Source of the DNA: Desulfobacterales bacterium
GTDB lineage: Bacteria; Desulfobacterota; Desulfobacteria; Desulfobacterales; JAFDCJ01
Reading direction: 5' to 3'
DNA: 23,341 nucleotides
Assembly: GCA_020345785.1 (NCBI GenBank)
Contig: CP070771.1
Location: 5,846,677 to 5,870,017 of the forward strand
The stretch's first letter is position 1; the number at the start of each line of letters is the position of its first letter. The position numbers and the translations under genes are program-made. Below, in pieces: positions 1 through 6,288 of the stretch. The notes under the pieces are model-generated. The model saw nothing but the letters and a program-made list of their open reading frames with translations. It made no database searches and had not been told where the DNA came from.

Positions 1-459
1 AGCCATAAAGATAAGTATGCCGGCGACAGGAAATTCTATCTCTGGAATATCTTCACGAAAGCATCTCCGTCTGAAAGGGACGCCGCCTTAGAAGAAATAC
101 ATGCCGTCGAAGCCAAATTGAAACAGGGAGCCGCCTTTGAAACCCTGGTAAAGGAGTTAAATGAATCCTCCTCTTCGGTTAAGGGCACCGACTTGGGATT
201 GTATCGTCGGGACGAGTTGGCGGAACAATTGCAAAAGGTTGTTGAAAAAATGAAAGCCGGGGAATATTCACAGGTGCTGGATACCAATTTTGGTTACCAG
301 ATTATTTATGTCCAGGAAATACAGGAGACGCCGCCCAAACCCCTCGAAGAGCTCGAAGCGGATATTAAACAAATCCTTTTCAACGAATACGTAGATACCC
401 GCTATCAGGAGTGGCTTGAGGAACTGCGGGCAAGATCGTACATTAAGATTATCCTTTGA
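1..459 (+). CDS. Parvulin-type peptidyl-prolyl cis-trans isomerase, C-terminal part (5' end outside window)
   Basis: The frame is open from the first base to the TGA at 457-459 and gives 152 residues. The pattern is that of a parvulin (PpiC/SurA-like) domain: an ILxK-like strand (WNIFTKA), a helix ending in LKQGAAFETLVKELN, a KGTDLGLYRRDEL turn, then MKAGEYSQVLDTNFGYQIIYVQEI, which matches the family's GeiS.pv.t.fGyHiikv ending. After it comes a helical tail (LEELEADIKQILFNEY). Family members are periplasmic or lipid-anchored chaperones that isomerise prolyl bonds during outer-membrane or exported protein folding. The signal peptide and N-terminal chaperone domain would lie upstream of the window, so SurA cannot be separated from PpiC/PrsA-like paralogues. 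The family's usual His at 'GyH' is Gln here (GYQ). The next gene starts within 3 nt of the stop, which suggests an operon. Confidence 0.85.
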   Translation, partial: SHKDKYAGDRKFYLWNIFTKASPSERDAALEEIHAVEAKLKQGAAFETLVKELNESSSSVKGTDLGLYRRDELAEQLQKVVEKMKAGEYSQVLDTNFGYQIIYVQEIQETPPKPLEELEADIKQILFNEYVDTRYQEWLEELRARSYIKIIL

Positions 460-461
460 TT

Positions 462-1211
462 ATGCATATGGTTATGAAAAACGGCAAGGAATCCTTATCA
501 TTCGGGCGTTATTTGCAGGCCATTCGGCTTGAAAAAAAGATCAGCCTTGAGCAGGTCGCAAAGCAAACCCGTATCGGTTTGGGCAATCTTATGCTCGTTG
601 AACAAGAGGATCACGCCCAACTGCCGGCTGGAGTTTTTGTAAAAGGCTTTTTGCGTTCCTATGCCGCGGCTATTGGCGCTGATGGTGATGAGGCGGTCCG
701 CCGTTATGAGTCGCGGATTGACGTCGTGCAAAAAATAGCCGAATCCGAAGCCTCCCTCGGCAAGCCGGTGAAATATAGGTGGTGGAATTTAATTTTTGCG
801 TTAATTTTGTTTCTGTGCATTATAGCACTCTCCATCACAGCTGTTTCGTATTTCCACGATCAACCGGATACAGGCGAACCACCTCCACAGAAACCTTCGG
901 CCGCAGCTGAGCAGCCCGTTGCCGGCGCATCTGAAGAAGGCGTCAATCCGGTTGCGGAATCGGGCAATGTCGTTCCGGAAAAATTGATCTTGCAGATTAC
1001 GGCCCAGGAAGATACTTGGGTAAAGGTCATTGTAGATGAAAAGGAGTCGACCGAGTACGATTTAAGTTCAGGAGAAAACATACAGCTTGAAGCCAAAACC
1101 GGTTATAACCTGCTTATCGGCAATGCCGCCGGTGTCAAAATCAAACTCAATGAGAAACCTGTTTCAATTCCAGGGGAGAGCGGGCAGGTGGTAACCATAC
1201 ATCTGCCCTAA
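462..1211 (+). CDS. RodZ-like membrane protein: cytoplasmic HTH, one TM segment, C-terminal DUF4115-like domain
   Basis: The protein has 249 residues from ATG 462. ATG codons at 468 and 474 are alternatives, and none has a clear Shine-Dalgarno. Residues about 13-75 form an Xre/HTH_25-type domain (SFGRYLQAIRLEKKISLEQVAKQT..., then LPAGVFVKGFLRSYA, typical of the RodZ family). One strongly hydrophobic segment lies at about 108-130. A Pro/Ala/Glu-rich linker follows, and from about 172 a beta-rich domain (LQITAQEDTWVKVIVDEKES...) resembling DUF4115. RodZ homologues link the MreB cytoskeleton to the cell-wall machinery and set rod shape. That role is inferred from architecture, since short HTH-TM-DUF4115 proteins vary and some may be regulators. 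It starts 2 nt after the PPIase stop, and a rho-independent terminator begins at its own stop codon. Confidence 0.8.
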   Translation: MHMVMKNGKESLSFGRYLQAIRLEKKISLEQVAKQTRIGLGNLMLVEQEDHAQLPAGVFVKGFLRSYAAAIGADGDEAVRRYESRIDVVQKIAESEASLGKPVKYRWWNLIFALILFLCIIALSITAVSYFHDQPDTGEPPPQKPSAAAEQPVAGASEEGVNPVAESGNVVPEKLILQITAQEDTWVKVIVDEKESTEYDLSSGENIQLEAKTGYNLLIGNAAGVKIKLNEKPVSIPGESGQVVTIHLP

Positions 1212-1255
1212 GGGCTTTTGAAATTTTTGCTTCAAGGCCCTGGCATTTATTTTTT
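1211..1255 (+). terminator. Rho-independent terminator after the PPIase-rodZ-like operon
   Basis: The left arm AGGGCTTTTGAA (1211-1222) pairs with TTCAAGGCCCT (1231-1241) across an 8-nt loop, with one bulged T and one T-G wobble. A T-rich tail, TTTATTTTTT, follows at 1246-1255. The hairpin overlaps the last base of the stop codon. Position and tail make this the most convincing intrinsic terminator in the window. Confidence 0.75.
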
Positions 1256-1280
1256 AACTAATGATATAAATTCCGTTTTG

Positions 1281-1555
1281 GGGTTTCAGGTGTCAGGTTT
1301 CAGGTGTCAGCGCTGCCTCCGGCTGCCGAATTTTATTGGTAAGAGCGGCCGGTTTGATCGAAAAAGAAACTCAAAAAAAGTGAATAACGATTGAGCGTTG
1401 AATCACGCTGAGGCGTTAAACCTCCAACTCCGAACGTCCATTATAAATTCCGTCACATTTTATTTTTCTTAAAATAATGGATTCGTTTTTTTTGGGGGGC
1501 CTTTGGTGATTAGATTTGTGCTTTTCAGGCCAGGCGAGGCTGACACCTGAACCCA
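1281..1555. repeat. Spacer element bounded by inverted CAGGTGT-word arms
   Basis: This fills most of the 379-nt gap between the RodZ-like gene and mgtE, where I see no gene. The left end (1281-1310) is a reiteration of the word TTTCAGGTGTCAGG. The right end (1539-1554, GCTGACACCTGAACCC) is its reverse complement with one indel. The same word bounds the element at 6134-6267. Inside, 1397-1435 is a copy of a different repeat, also found at 4972-5007, so this looks like one repeat nested in another. A possible -10 box TAAAAT lies at 1470-1475, but its -35 is poor. Confidence 0.6.
1397..1435 (+). repeat. Copy 1 of a ~36-nt dispersed repeat (GAATCACGCyrAGGCGTkAAAC...)
   Basis: The core GAATCACGCTGAGGCGTTAA, followed by ACCTCCAACTCCGAAC, matches 4972-5007 (GAATCACGCCAAGGCGTGAA, then ACGTCCAACATCGAAT) with only scattered substitutions. 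In copy 2 the centre CACGCC-AA-GGCGTG is a perfect palindrome; here it is degraded. The copies lie 3.6 kb apart in unrelated spacers. Confidence 0.6.
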
Positions 1556-1590
1556 TTCTTATAACAAACTCAATTCAGATTACTAAAGAT

Positions 1591-2943
1591 ATGCCAACAG
1601 ACCGTAACAGAATACTGGTTGATAGCGTCAAACGGCTTTTACGTCGAGGCGCTACGAGCCATCTCAGCAAGATCGTAAACAAGACCCATGCGGCCGATCT
1701 TTCGGTGCTGTTTCGCTCACTGTCCCTGGCTGAACAACGCAAACTGTTTAAAATGATCGCCGATGTTGAGCAAAAAGGTATTCTGTTCAGTGAACTCGAT
1801 GAAGACACCTTCCAGGACCTTATCGCGGACATGCGAATCGAAGACATCGTGCAGATTCTGGAAAGCATGCCGGCCGATGACGTGGCGGATATCATTGGAC
1901 GTCTGCCCGAGGAGAAATCTAAGACCATCCTGGAAAAAATGAAGAGGGCCGAATCCGAAGAGGTGGAGGGGCTGCTTCGCTATGACGATGATACGGCCGG
2001 CGGCATTATGGTGCCCGATTTTATCGCCTTGAAAGAGGACGTCACCGCCGGGCAAGCCATCGAATCACTGCAAAAAGAGCATTCAGATGTAGAGATGCCT
2101 TTTTACCTCTATGTGGTTGATGAATATGGCAAATTAGTGGGGGTTAGCTCCCTGCGGCAGCTGGTGGTGGTGCCGTCTGAAACTCAGCTCAAAGACTTTA
2201 TGGCCACGGATGTTGTCTCCGTTCAGACTGACATGGACCAGGAAGAGGTTGCCAGAATCGTGGCACGGTATGATATTCTGGCCGTACCGGTAGTTGACAG
2301 GACAAACCGCCTGGTGGGTATTGTCACGGTCGATGATGTCATCGACATCATCAGGAAAGAGGCCACAGAAGACATTTTGAAGATGGCTGGAGCGGGGGAA
2401 GAATTCGTCGAAACCAAGTCCATTCTGAAAAGCACACGCATTCGTCTGCCGTGGTTGTTTGCCAGCTGTATCGGTGGGATCGTTGCCTTTTTTATTATTG
2501 GTAAATTTGAAAACAGCTTGTTGAAATTTGCCTATCTGGCTGCCTTTATACCAGTAATCATGGGTATGGGGGGCAATATCGGAACGCAGTCGTCAACGAT
2601 TGTGGTGCGCGGACTGGCGACCGGACGCCTCAACACCAGAGACCTCTGGCCGGTTGTGATCAAGGAGCTTTCAGTCGGCGCAATCCTAGGTCTGGTATAT
2701 GGACTGCTCATCGGCAGTGTGGCCCAGTTTCGATACAGCATGTTGATGCTTGCAATAGCGGTTGCACTCGCCGTTATTTCCTCCATGTCCATCGCCGCAC
2801 TTGTCGGGTCGCTGGTGCCGATGGGTTTTGCACGGGTCAACATTGATCCGGCCGTGGCGACGGGACCGTTTGTTACAACTGCCATTGACATTATAAGTGT
2901 CTCTTTTTATTTTTTTATCGCCACAACTCTCCTTGGTATATAA
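1591..2943 (+). CDS. mgtE: MgtE-type magnesium transporter/channel
   Basis: The protein has 450 residues from ATG 1591, the length typical of MgtE. The frame is open further upstream, but that part is repeat sequence without family similarity, so I reject the earlier start. Residues about 25-125 form the helical, acidic MgtE N domain. Two CBS motifs lie at about 135-260 (DDDTAGGIMVPDFIALKEDVTAGQAIESL; MATDVVSVQTD...ILAVPVVDRTNRLVGIVTVDDVIDII). From about 288 there are five membrane helices, with the signature PVIMGMGGNIGTQSS...VVRGLATG at 321-345 that lines the pore. Family members are homodimeric inner-membrane Mg2+ channels gated by Mg2+ bound to the N and CBS domains. I see no M-box-like Mg2+ riboswitch upstream. 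recO follows after 4 nt, so the pair is probably co-transcribed. Confidence 0.95.
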   Translation: MPTDRNRILVDSVKRLLRRGATSHLSKIVNKTHAADLSVLFRSLSLAEQRKLFKMIADVEQKGILFSELDEDTFQDLIADMRIEDIVQILESMPADDVADIIGRLPEEKSKTILEKMKRAESEEVEGLLRYDDDTAGGIMVPDFIALKEDVTAGQAIESLQKEHSDVEMPFYLYVVDEYGKLVGVSSLRQLVVVPSETQLKDFMATDVVSVQTDMDQEEVARIVARYDILAVPVVDRTNRLVGIVTVDDVIDIIRKEATEDILKMAGAGEEFVETKSILKSTRIRLPWLFASCIGGIVAFFIIGKFENSLLKFAYLAAFIPVIMGMGGNIGTQSSTIVVRGLATGRLNTRDLWPVVIKELSVGAILGLVYGLLIGSVAQFRYSMLMLAIAVALAVISSMSIAALVGSLVPMGFARVNIDPAVATGPFVTTAIDIISVSFYFFIATTLLGI

Positions 2944-2947
2944 GCAC

Positions 2948-3712
2948 ATGCCGGTTTTTTCCTCCCCTGCCATTTTGCTCCGCCGGATGGATTATGGGGA
3001 TTTTGATGTGATCATCACCTTTTTTACGCTGCAAAGAGGCAAACTGTCCCTGATCGCCAAGGCTGCCAAAAAGAGCACCAAGCGCTTTGCGGGCATCCTG
3101 GAGCTTTTTTCATTATTGGAGTTGGTGGCCGGCACCGGGAGGGGAAAAGGAATGCCCGTCCTGCAGGAGGCAGTTTTAAAAAATCCGTTCAGCGCCATCA
3201 GAGCCGACTTCAAGAAAACAGCTTATGCCAGCTACTGGGCCGAATTAATTTACAACTGGATGGAAGAAAATTTTAAACAAGAGGCTCTGTATTATCTGTT
3301 CGAGCATGTTCTCACCGAACTGGACAAGGGACAAATAGAGAAAGCTGCTTTAAGTATTCTGTTCCAAATGAGGTTTCTGGCCCTATCGGGGCATCGCCCC
3401 AATTTAACGGCCTGCAGCCTTTGCCGCAAGGAGCTGGACAACATCAAACAGGCAAGTATAATACTCGACCTGCAAAGAGGCGGGATATTGTGTGGTAACT
3501 GCAGCAGCAGTTCCGCATCCAGATTATCCCTTGCCAGGGGTACGATAAAACAGCTTCTGTGGGTTGCAAGCGGTAATTTGGCCAAGGCAACAAGAATCAA
3601 ATTCAGTTCCCCGGCGCTGGAAGAAAGCACCCATTTTCTGGAAGAATTTGTAAGTTATCATCTGGGCAAGGCGCCGCGCAGCTTGAAATTCTTGCGGCAA
3701 GTTAGAGACTGA
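2948..3712 (+). CDS. recO: DNA repair protein RecO
   Basis: The protein has 254 residues from ATG 2948, 4 nt after the mgtE stop. There is no good Shine-Dalgarno, so translation is probably coupled to mgtE. An upstream extension overlapping mgtE is open but not family-like. Residues about 1-80 fit the RecO N-terminal OB fold (PAILLRRMDYGDFDVIITFFTLQRGKLSLIAKAAKKSTKRFAGILELFSLLEL). A helical part follows, and then a zinc-binding motif with Cys156, Cys159, Cys182 and Cys185 (CSLC...CGNC), which is present in many but not all RecO proteins. RecO anneals SSB-coated single strands and loads RecA with RecR in RecF-pathway gap repair. Confidence 0.92.
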   Translation: MPVFSSPAILLRRMDYGDFDVIITFFTLQRGKLSLIAKAAKKSTKRFAGILELFSLLELVAGTGRGKGMPVLQEAVLKNPFSAIRADFKKTAYASYWAELIYNWMEENFKQEALYYLFEHVLTELDKGQIEKAALSILFQMRFLALSGHRPNLTACSLCRKELDNIKQASIILDLQRGGILCGNCSSSSASRLSLARGTIKQLLWVASGNLAKATRIKFSSPALEESTHFLEEFVSYHLGKAPRSLKFLRQVRD

Positions 3713-3716
3713 AATA

Positions 3717-3848
3717 ATTGAATATCGCAGATTGAATATTGAATATTTAAGGTGCGCCTGCAGCGCATCAATTTTAAAAAGACCTATTAAAAGAATGACG
3801 GAGTGCAACGACTTCCACAAATATTCAATTTTCAATATTCAATAGTCG
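3717..3848. repeat. Inverted repeat with TTGAATA-word arms between recO and the GHMP kinase
   Basis: The left arm reiterates TTGAATAT (within 3717-3748) and the right arm AAATATTCAATTTTCAATAT (from about 3819) is its reverse complement with small differences. The loop of about 70 nt holds CGGAGTGCAACGACTT (3799-3814), which recurs as CGGAGCGCAGCGACAT at 5104-5119 inside another element. The element fills almost the whole 163-nt spacer, and no promoter is obvious in it. Confidence 0.6.
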
Positions 3849-3875
3849 ATTCTCCGCGGATTCGGGTTGGGTGTA

Positions 3876-4934
3876 ATGCTTAAAAGACTCAGAAAAACAC
3901 TTGAATCAGAGTCGATAGAGGCTTCGGCGCCCTGCAGGATCGATATGGGCGGCACGCTGGATATCGCTACCTTTTATTATACGCTTCACCATCAGTTACC
4001 CTGCACGTTTAACATCGCTTTAGGGCTTAGAACGCGGGTCAAACTGCTTCCTTACGACAAGGGCATGATCAAGATTTCATCCAGCGGTTTCAAGGATGCC
4101 CAATTTCCGGCCGACGCCGCTCCGTTCGATCACCCCCTCGGACTAATGTTTGCGACAGCAGCTTATTTCAACGCCCGGGGTATTCATGTTGATATCGAAT
4201 CCCAATCTCCGCCCCGCAGTGCGTTGGGCGGATCATCCGTTGCAGCCGTAGCATTAATTGGGGCGTTTCTAAAGTTGATGAAACCTGAAAATTCCGGCAC
4301 CGGATTGGATCGACGCGCCGTTGCACTGCTAGCCTACCAAATTGAGCAATCCGTCGCCGGTGTGCCCTGCGGCATTCAGGATCAGCTCGCCGCTGCTTAC
4401 GGCGGTGTCAATACCTGGTGCCTGCAGGCCAAACCGACGGGTCCGATATTTAAGAAACAATGCATCGTCAGGAAAGATTCCCACCGGGAACTGGAGCGGC
4501 ATCTGCTGATTGCCTATTGCGGCAAGCCTCATGTTTCCAAAGATATCAACGGACGGTGGATACGGCAGTTTCTCTCCGGCAAGCATCGCGGCCTATGGTT
4601 GGAAATTATTGCGTGCACGCGGCGGTTTGTAGCCGCTCTGGCTGAACGAAATTACCACCAGGCTGCCGTCCAGATGAACCGGGAAACAGCCATTCGTCGA
4701 ACCCTCACTCCGGACGTATTGGACAATTTAGGGGAGAAATTGGTAAATATTGCGCGCCAAAACGACTGCGGTGCGCGATTTACCGGCGCCGGTGGGGGAG
4801 GATGCTTGTGGGCATTAGGAGAGATCGAAAATATTGACAGGTTGAGACCTTTGTGGGAGAAGACACTTTCGGCCAGAGAAGCAGCCTGTTTGCTGGAGGT
4901 CAAAATTGATTCGAAGGGATTGGTGGTTGAATGA
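3876..4934 (+). CDS. GHMP-family sugar kinase, HddA-like; substrate unknown
   Basis: The protein has 352 residues from ATG 3876; TTG 3867 is a possible alternative, and no clear ribosome site is seen. GHMP landmarks occur in order. Motif 1 is like SAPCRIDMGGTLDI (about 17-30). The ATP-binding motif 2 is SPPRSALGGSSVAAVAL (111-127), a variant of PxxxGLGSSAA. GVPCGIQDQLAAAYGGVN (162-179) resembles the GxQDQyaaafGGfn segment of heptose-7-phosphate and fucose kinases. Motif 3 is ARFTGAGGGGCLWAL near the C terminus. The family phosphorylates small metabolites with ATP in the cytoplasm. HddA would make ADP/GDP-heptose precursors, but no heptose genes lie nearby, so the substrate stays open. It sits alone between repo-rich spacers, downstream of recO and upstream of glyQ. 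Confidence 0.8.
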   Translation: MLKRLRKTLESESIEASAPCRIDMGGTLDIATFYYTLHHQLPCTFNIALGLRTRVKLLPYDKGMIKISSSGFKDAQFPADAAPFDHPLGLMFATAAYFNARGIHVDIESQSPPRSALGGSSVAAVALIGAFLKLMKPENSGTGLDRRAVALLAYQIEQSVAGVPCGIQDQLAAAYGGVNTWCLQAKPTGPIFKKQCIVRKDSHRELERHLLIAYCGKPHVSKDINGRWIRQFLSGKHRGLWLEIIACTRRFVAALAERNYHQAAVQMNRETAIRRTLTPDVLDNLGEKLVNIARQNDCGARFTGAGGGGCLWALGEIENIDRLRPLWEKTLSAREAACLLEVKIDSKGLVVE

Positions 4935-4964
4935 CGAATCACAAATGTAGAATAGTAACGATAT

Positions 4965-5162
4965 GAACGTCGAATCACGCCAAGGCGTGAAACGTCCAAC
5001 ATCGAATTTTGAATCCCAAAAGATGAAGGAACGGAAACAATCGTAAATTTTGGACATTAGATTTCCAAATGCAAATTAAACTATAAAATATCAATTTGAA
5101 TTGCGGAGCGCAGCGACATCACTATTCGATGTTCAGCGTTGGACGTTCGATGTTCGATGTTC
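4965..5162. repeat. Inverted repeat with GTTCGAT-word arms upstream of glyQ
   Basis: This explains most of the 325-nt gap 4935-5259, where no gene is visible. The left arm (4965-5007) contains GAACGTCGAATCACGCC, a perfect CACGCC-AA-GGCGTG palindrome, then CGTCCAACATCGAAT. The right arm (5124-5162) reads ATTCGATGTTCAGCGTTGG, then ACGTTCGATGTTCGATGTTC, the inverse with indels. The loop carries CGGAGCGCAGCGACAT (5104-5119), shared with the element at 3717-3848. The left arm is copy 2 of the repeat at 1397-1435. Confidence 0.6.
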
Positions 5163-5259
5163 ATCAGTTTCTTTTTACATCAGACCGGCCTAGTTTTAGC
5201 AGGCGCCTGGGCTGAATTCTGAAACCCAAAAAATTTAATTTTAGGCGAAGGAACAAACC

Positions 5260-6129
5260 ATGTATTTTCAGGATGTCATTCTCGAACTGCACAAATTCTG
5301 GGCCCGCAAAGGCTGTGTCATGGTGCAGCCCTATGATCTGGAGGTCGGCGCCGGAACGTTTCATCACTTTACAACCTTGAAGGCTTTGGGGCCGGAACCC
5401 TGGAACGTCGCTTACGTTCAACCATCCAGGCGACCGACGGACGGCCGCTATGGCGACAATCCGAATCGTTTGCAGCATTATTACCAGTATCAGGTTCTGA
5501 TGAAGCCTTCTCCTTTTAACATACAGCAGCTGTATTTGCAGAGTATGAAGATCTTGGGCGTTGATCCGCTTGACCACGATATCCGCTTTGTTGAAGATGA
5601 CTGGGAATCGCCGACTCTCGGAGCCGCAGGCCTGGGCTGGGAGGTCTGGCTGGATGGCATGGAGATTACGCAGTTCACTTATTTTCAAATGGCTGGCAGC
5701 ATTGAGCTAACTCCCATTTCCGTGGAACTGACATACGGATTGGAGCGCATTGCCATGTATCTTCAGGGGGTCGACAATGTGTATGACCTGCAGTGGAATA
5801 AAGATATTACTTATGGCGATGTGCATCACCGGCAGGAAGTCGAGCAGTCAACCTATAATTTTGAGAAGGCCGATGTACCCGTTTTATTCGACCTGTTCAG
5901 CAAATTTGAAGCCGAGTCCCTAAAGCAAATAAAGGATAATCTTGTTCTACCGGCCTATGAATATTGCCTGAAATGCTCACATACGTTTAATCTGCTGGAC
6001 GCCAGGGGTGCTATCAGCGTGACCGAGCGCACCGGCTATATCGCACGCATTAGAAATCTTGCTCGGCAATGTGCCGAAGGGTATTTGAATCAGAGGGAAA
6101 AAATGGGGTTTCCGCTATTAGGAAAGTAA
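5260..6129 (+). CDS. glyQ: Glycyl-tRNA synthetase alpha subunit
   Basis: The protein has 289 residues, the usual length for the family. ATG 5260 is preceded by AAGGA at 5248-5252, and translation begins with the canonical [36 protein letters not shown]. Other hallmarks are [63 protein letters not shown] and [14 protein letters not shown], which are class II catalytic motifs. The alpha subunit carries the aminoacylation site and acts as an alpha2beta2 tetramer with GlyS in the cytoplasm to charge tRNA-Gly. glyS follows after 159 nt of repeat-bearing spacer. I saw no T-box leader. Confidence 0.97.
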   Translation: MYFQDVILELHKFWARKGCVMVQPYDLEVGAGTFHHFTTLKALGPEPWNVAYVQPSRRPTDGRYGDNPNRLQHYYQYQVLMKPSPFNIQQLYLQSMKILGVDPLDHDIRFVEDDWESPTLGAAGLGWEVWLDGMEITQFTYFQMAGSIELTPISVELTYGLERIAMYLQGVDNVYDLQWNKDITYGDVHHRQEVEQSTYNFEKADVPVLFDLFSKFEAESLKQIKDNLVLPAYEYCLKCSHTFNLLDARGAISVTERTGYIARIRNLARQCAEGYLNQREKMGFPLLGK

Positions 6130-6133
6130 AACA

Positions 6134-6267
6134 AGGTGTCGGGTGTCAGGTTTCAGGATGCCGATCCTGGAATTGGGAAGTCGAAATGAGCAAGCATAGC
6201 GCAAAGAGCATAGCGCATAGCGTAAAATGATCGCTGGTTTCAATCCGAAACCTGACACCTGACACCT
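6134..6267. repeat. Inverted CAGGTGT repeat in the glyQ-glyS spacer, carrying GCATAGCG repeats
   Basis: AGGTGTCGGGTGTCAGGTTT plus C (6134-6154) and its partner at 6247-6267 (GAAACCTGACACCTGACACC plus T) are reverse complements at 20 of 21 positions. The loop contains tandem GCATAGCG-type words (6194-6232). The arms match the ends of 1281-1555, and the inner words match 11891-12050. The hairpin ends about 20 nt before the glyS start and lies inside a likely glyQ-glyS transcript, so it would be transcribed. Confidence 0.7.
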
Positions 6268-6288
6268 GATATCTTTTAAGGGGTGATT

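Noticed and set aside
1281..1310. Tandem words resembling a short CRISPR or direct-repeat array
   Set aside because: Only two or three units occur without unique spacers, and a reverse-complement partner at 1539-1554 shows it is an inverted-repeat arm.
1212..1590. Possible Mg2+ riboswitch (M-box) before mgtE, and possible T-box before glyQ
   Set aside because: Neither the conserved M-box cores nor a T-box bulge with specifier stem could be recognised; the spacers are accounted for by repeats.
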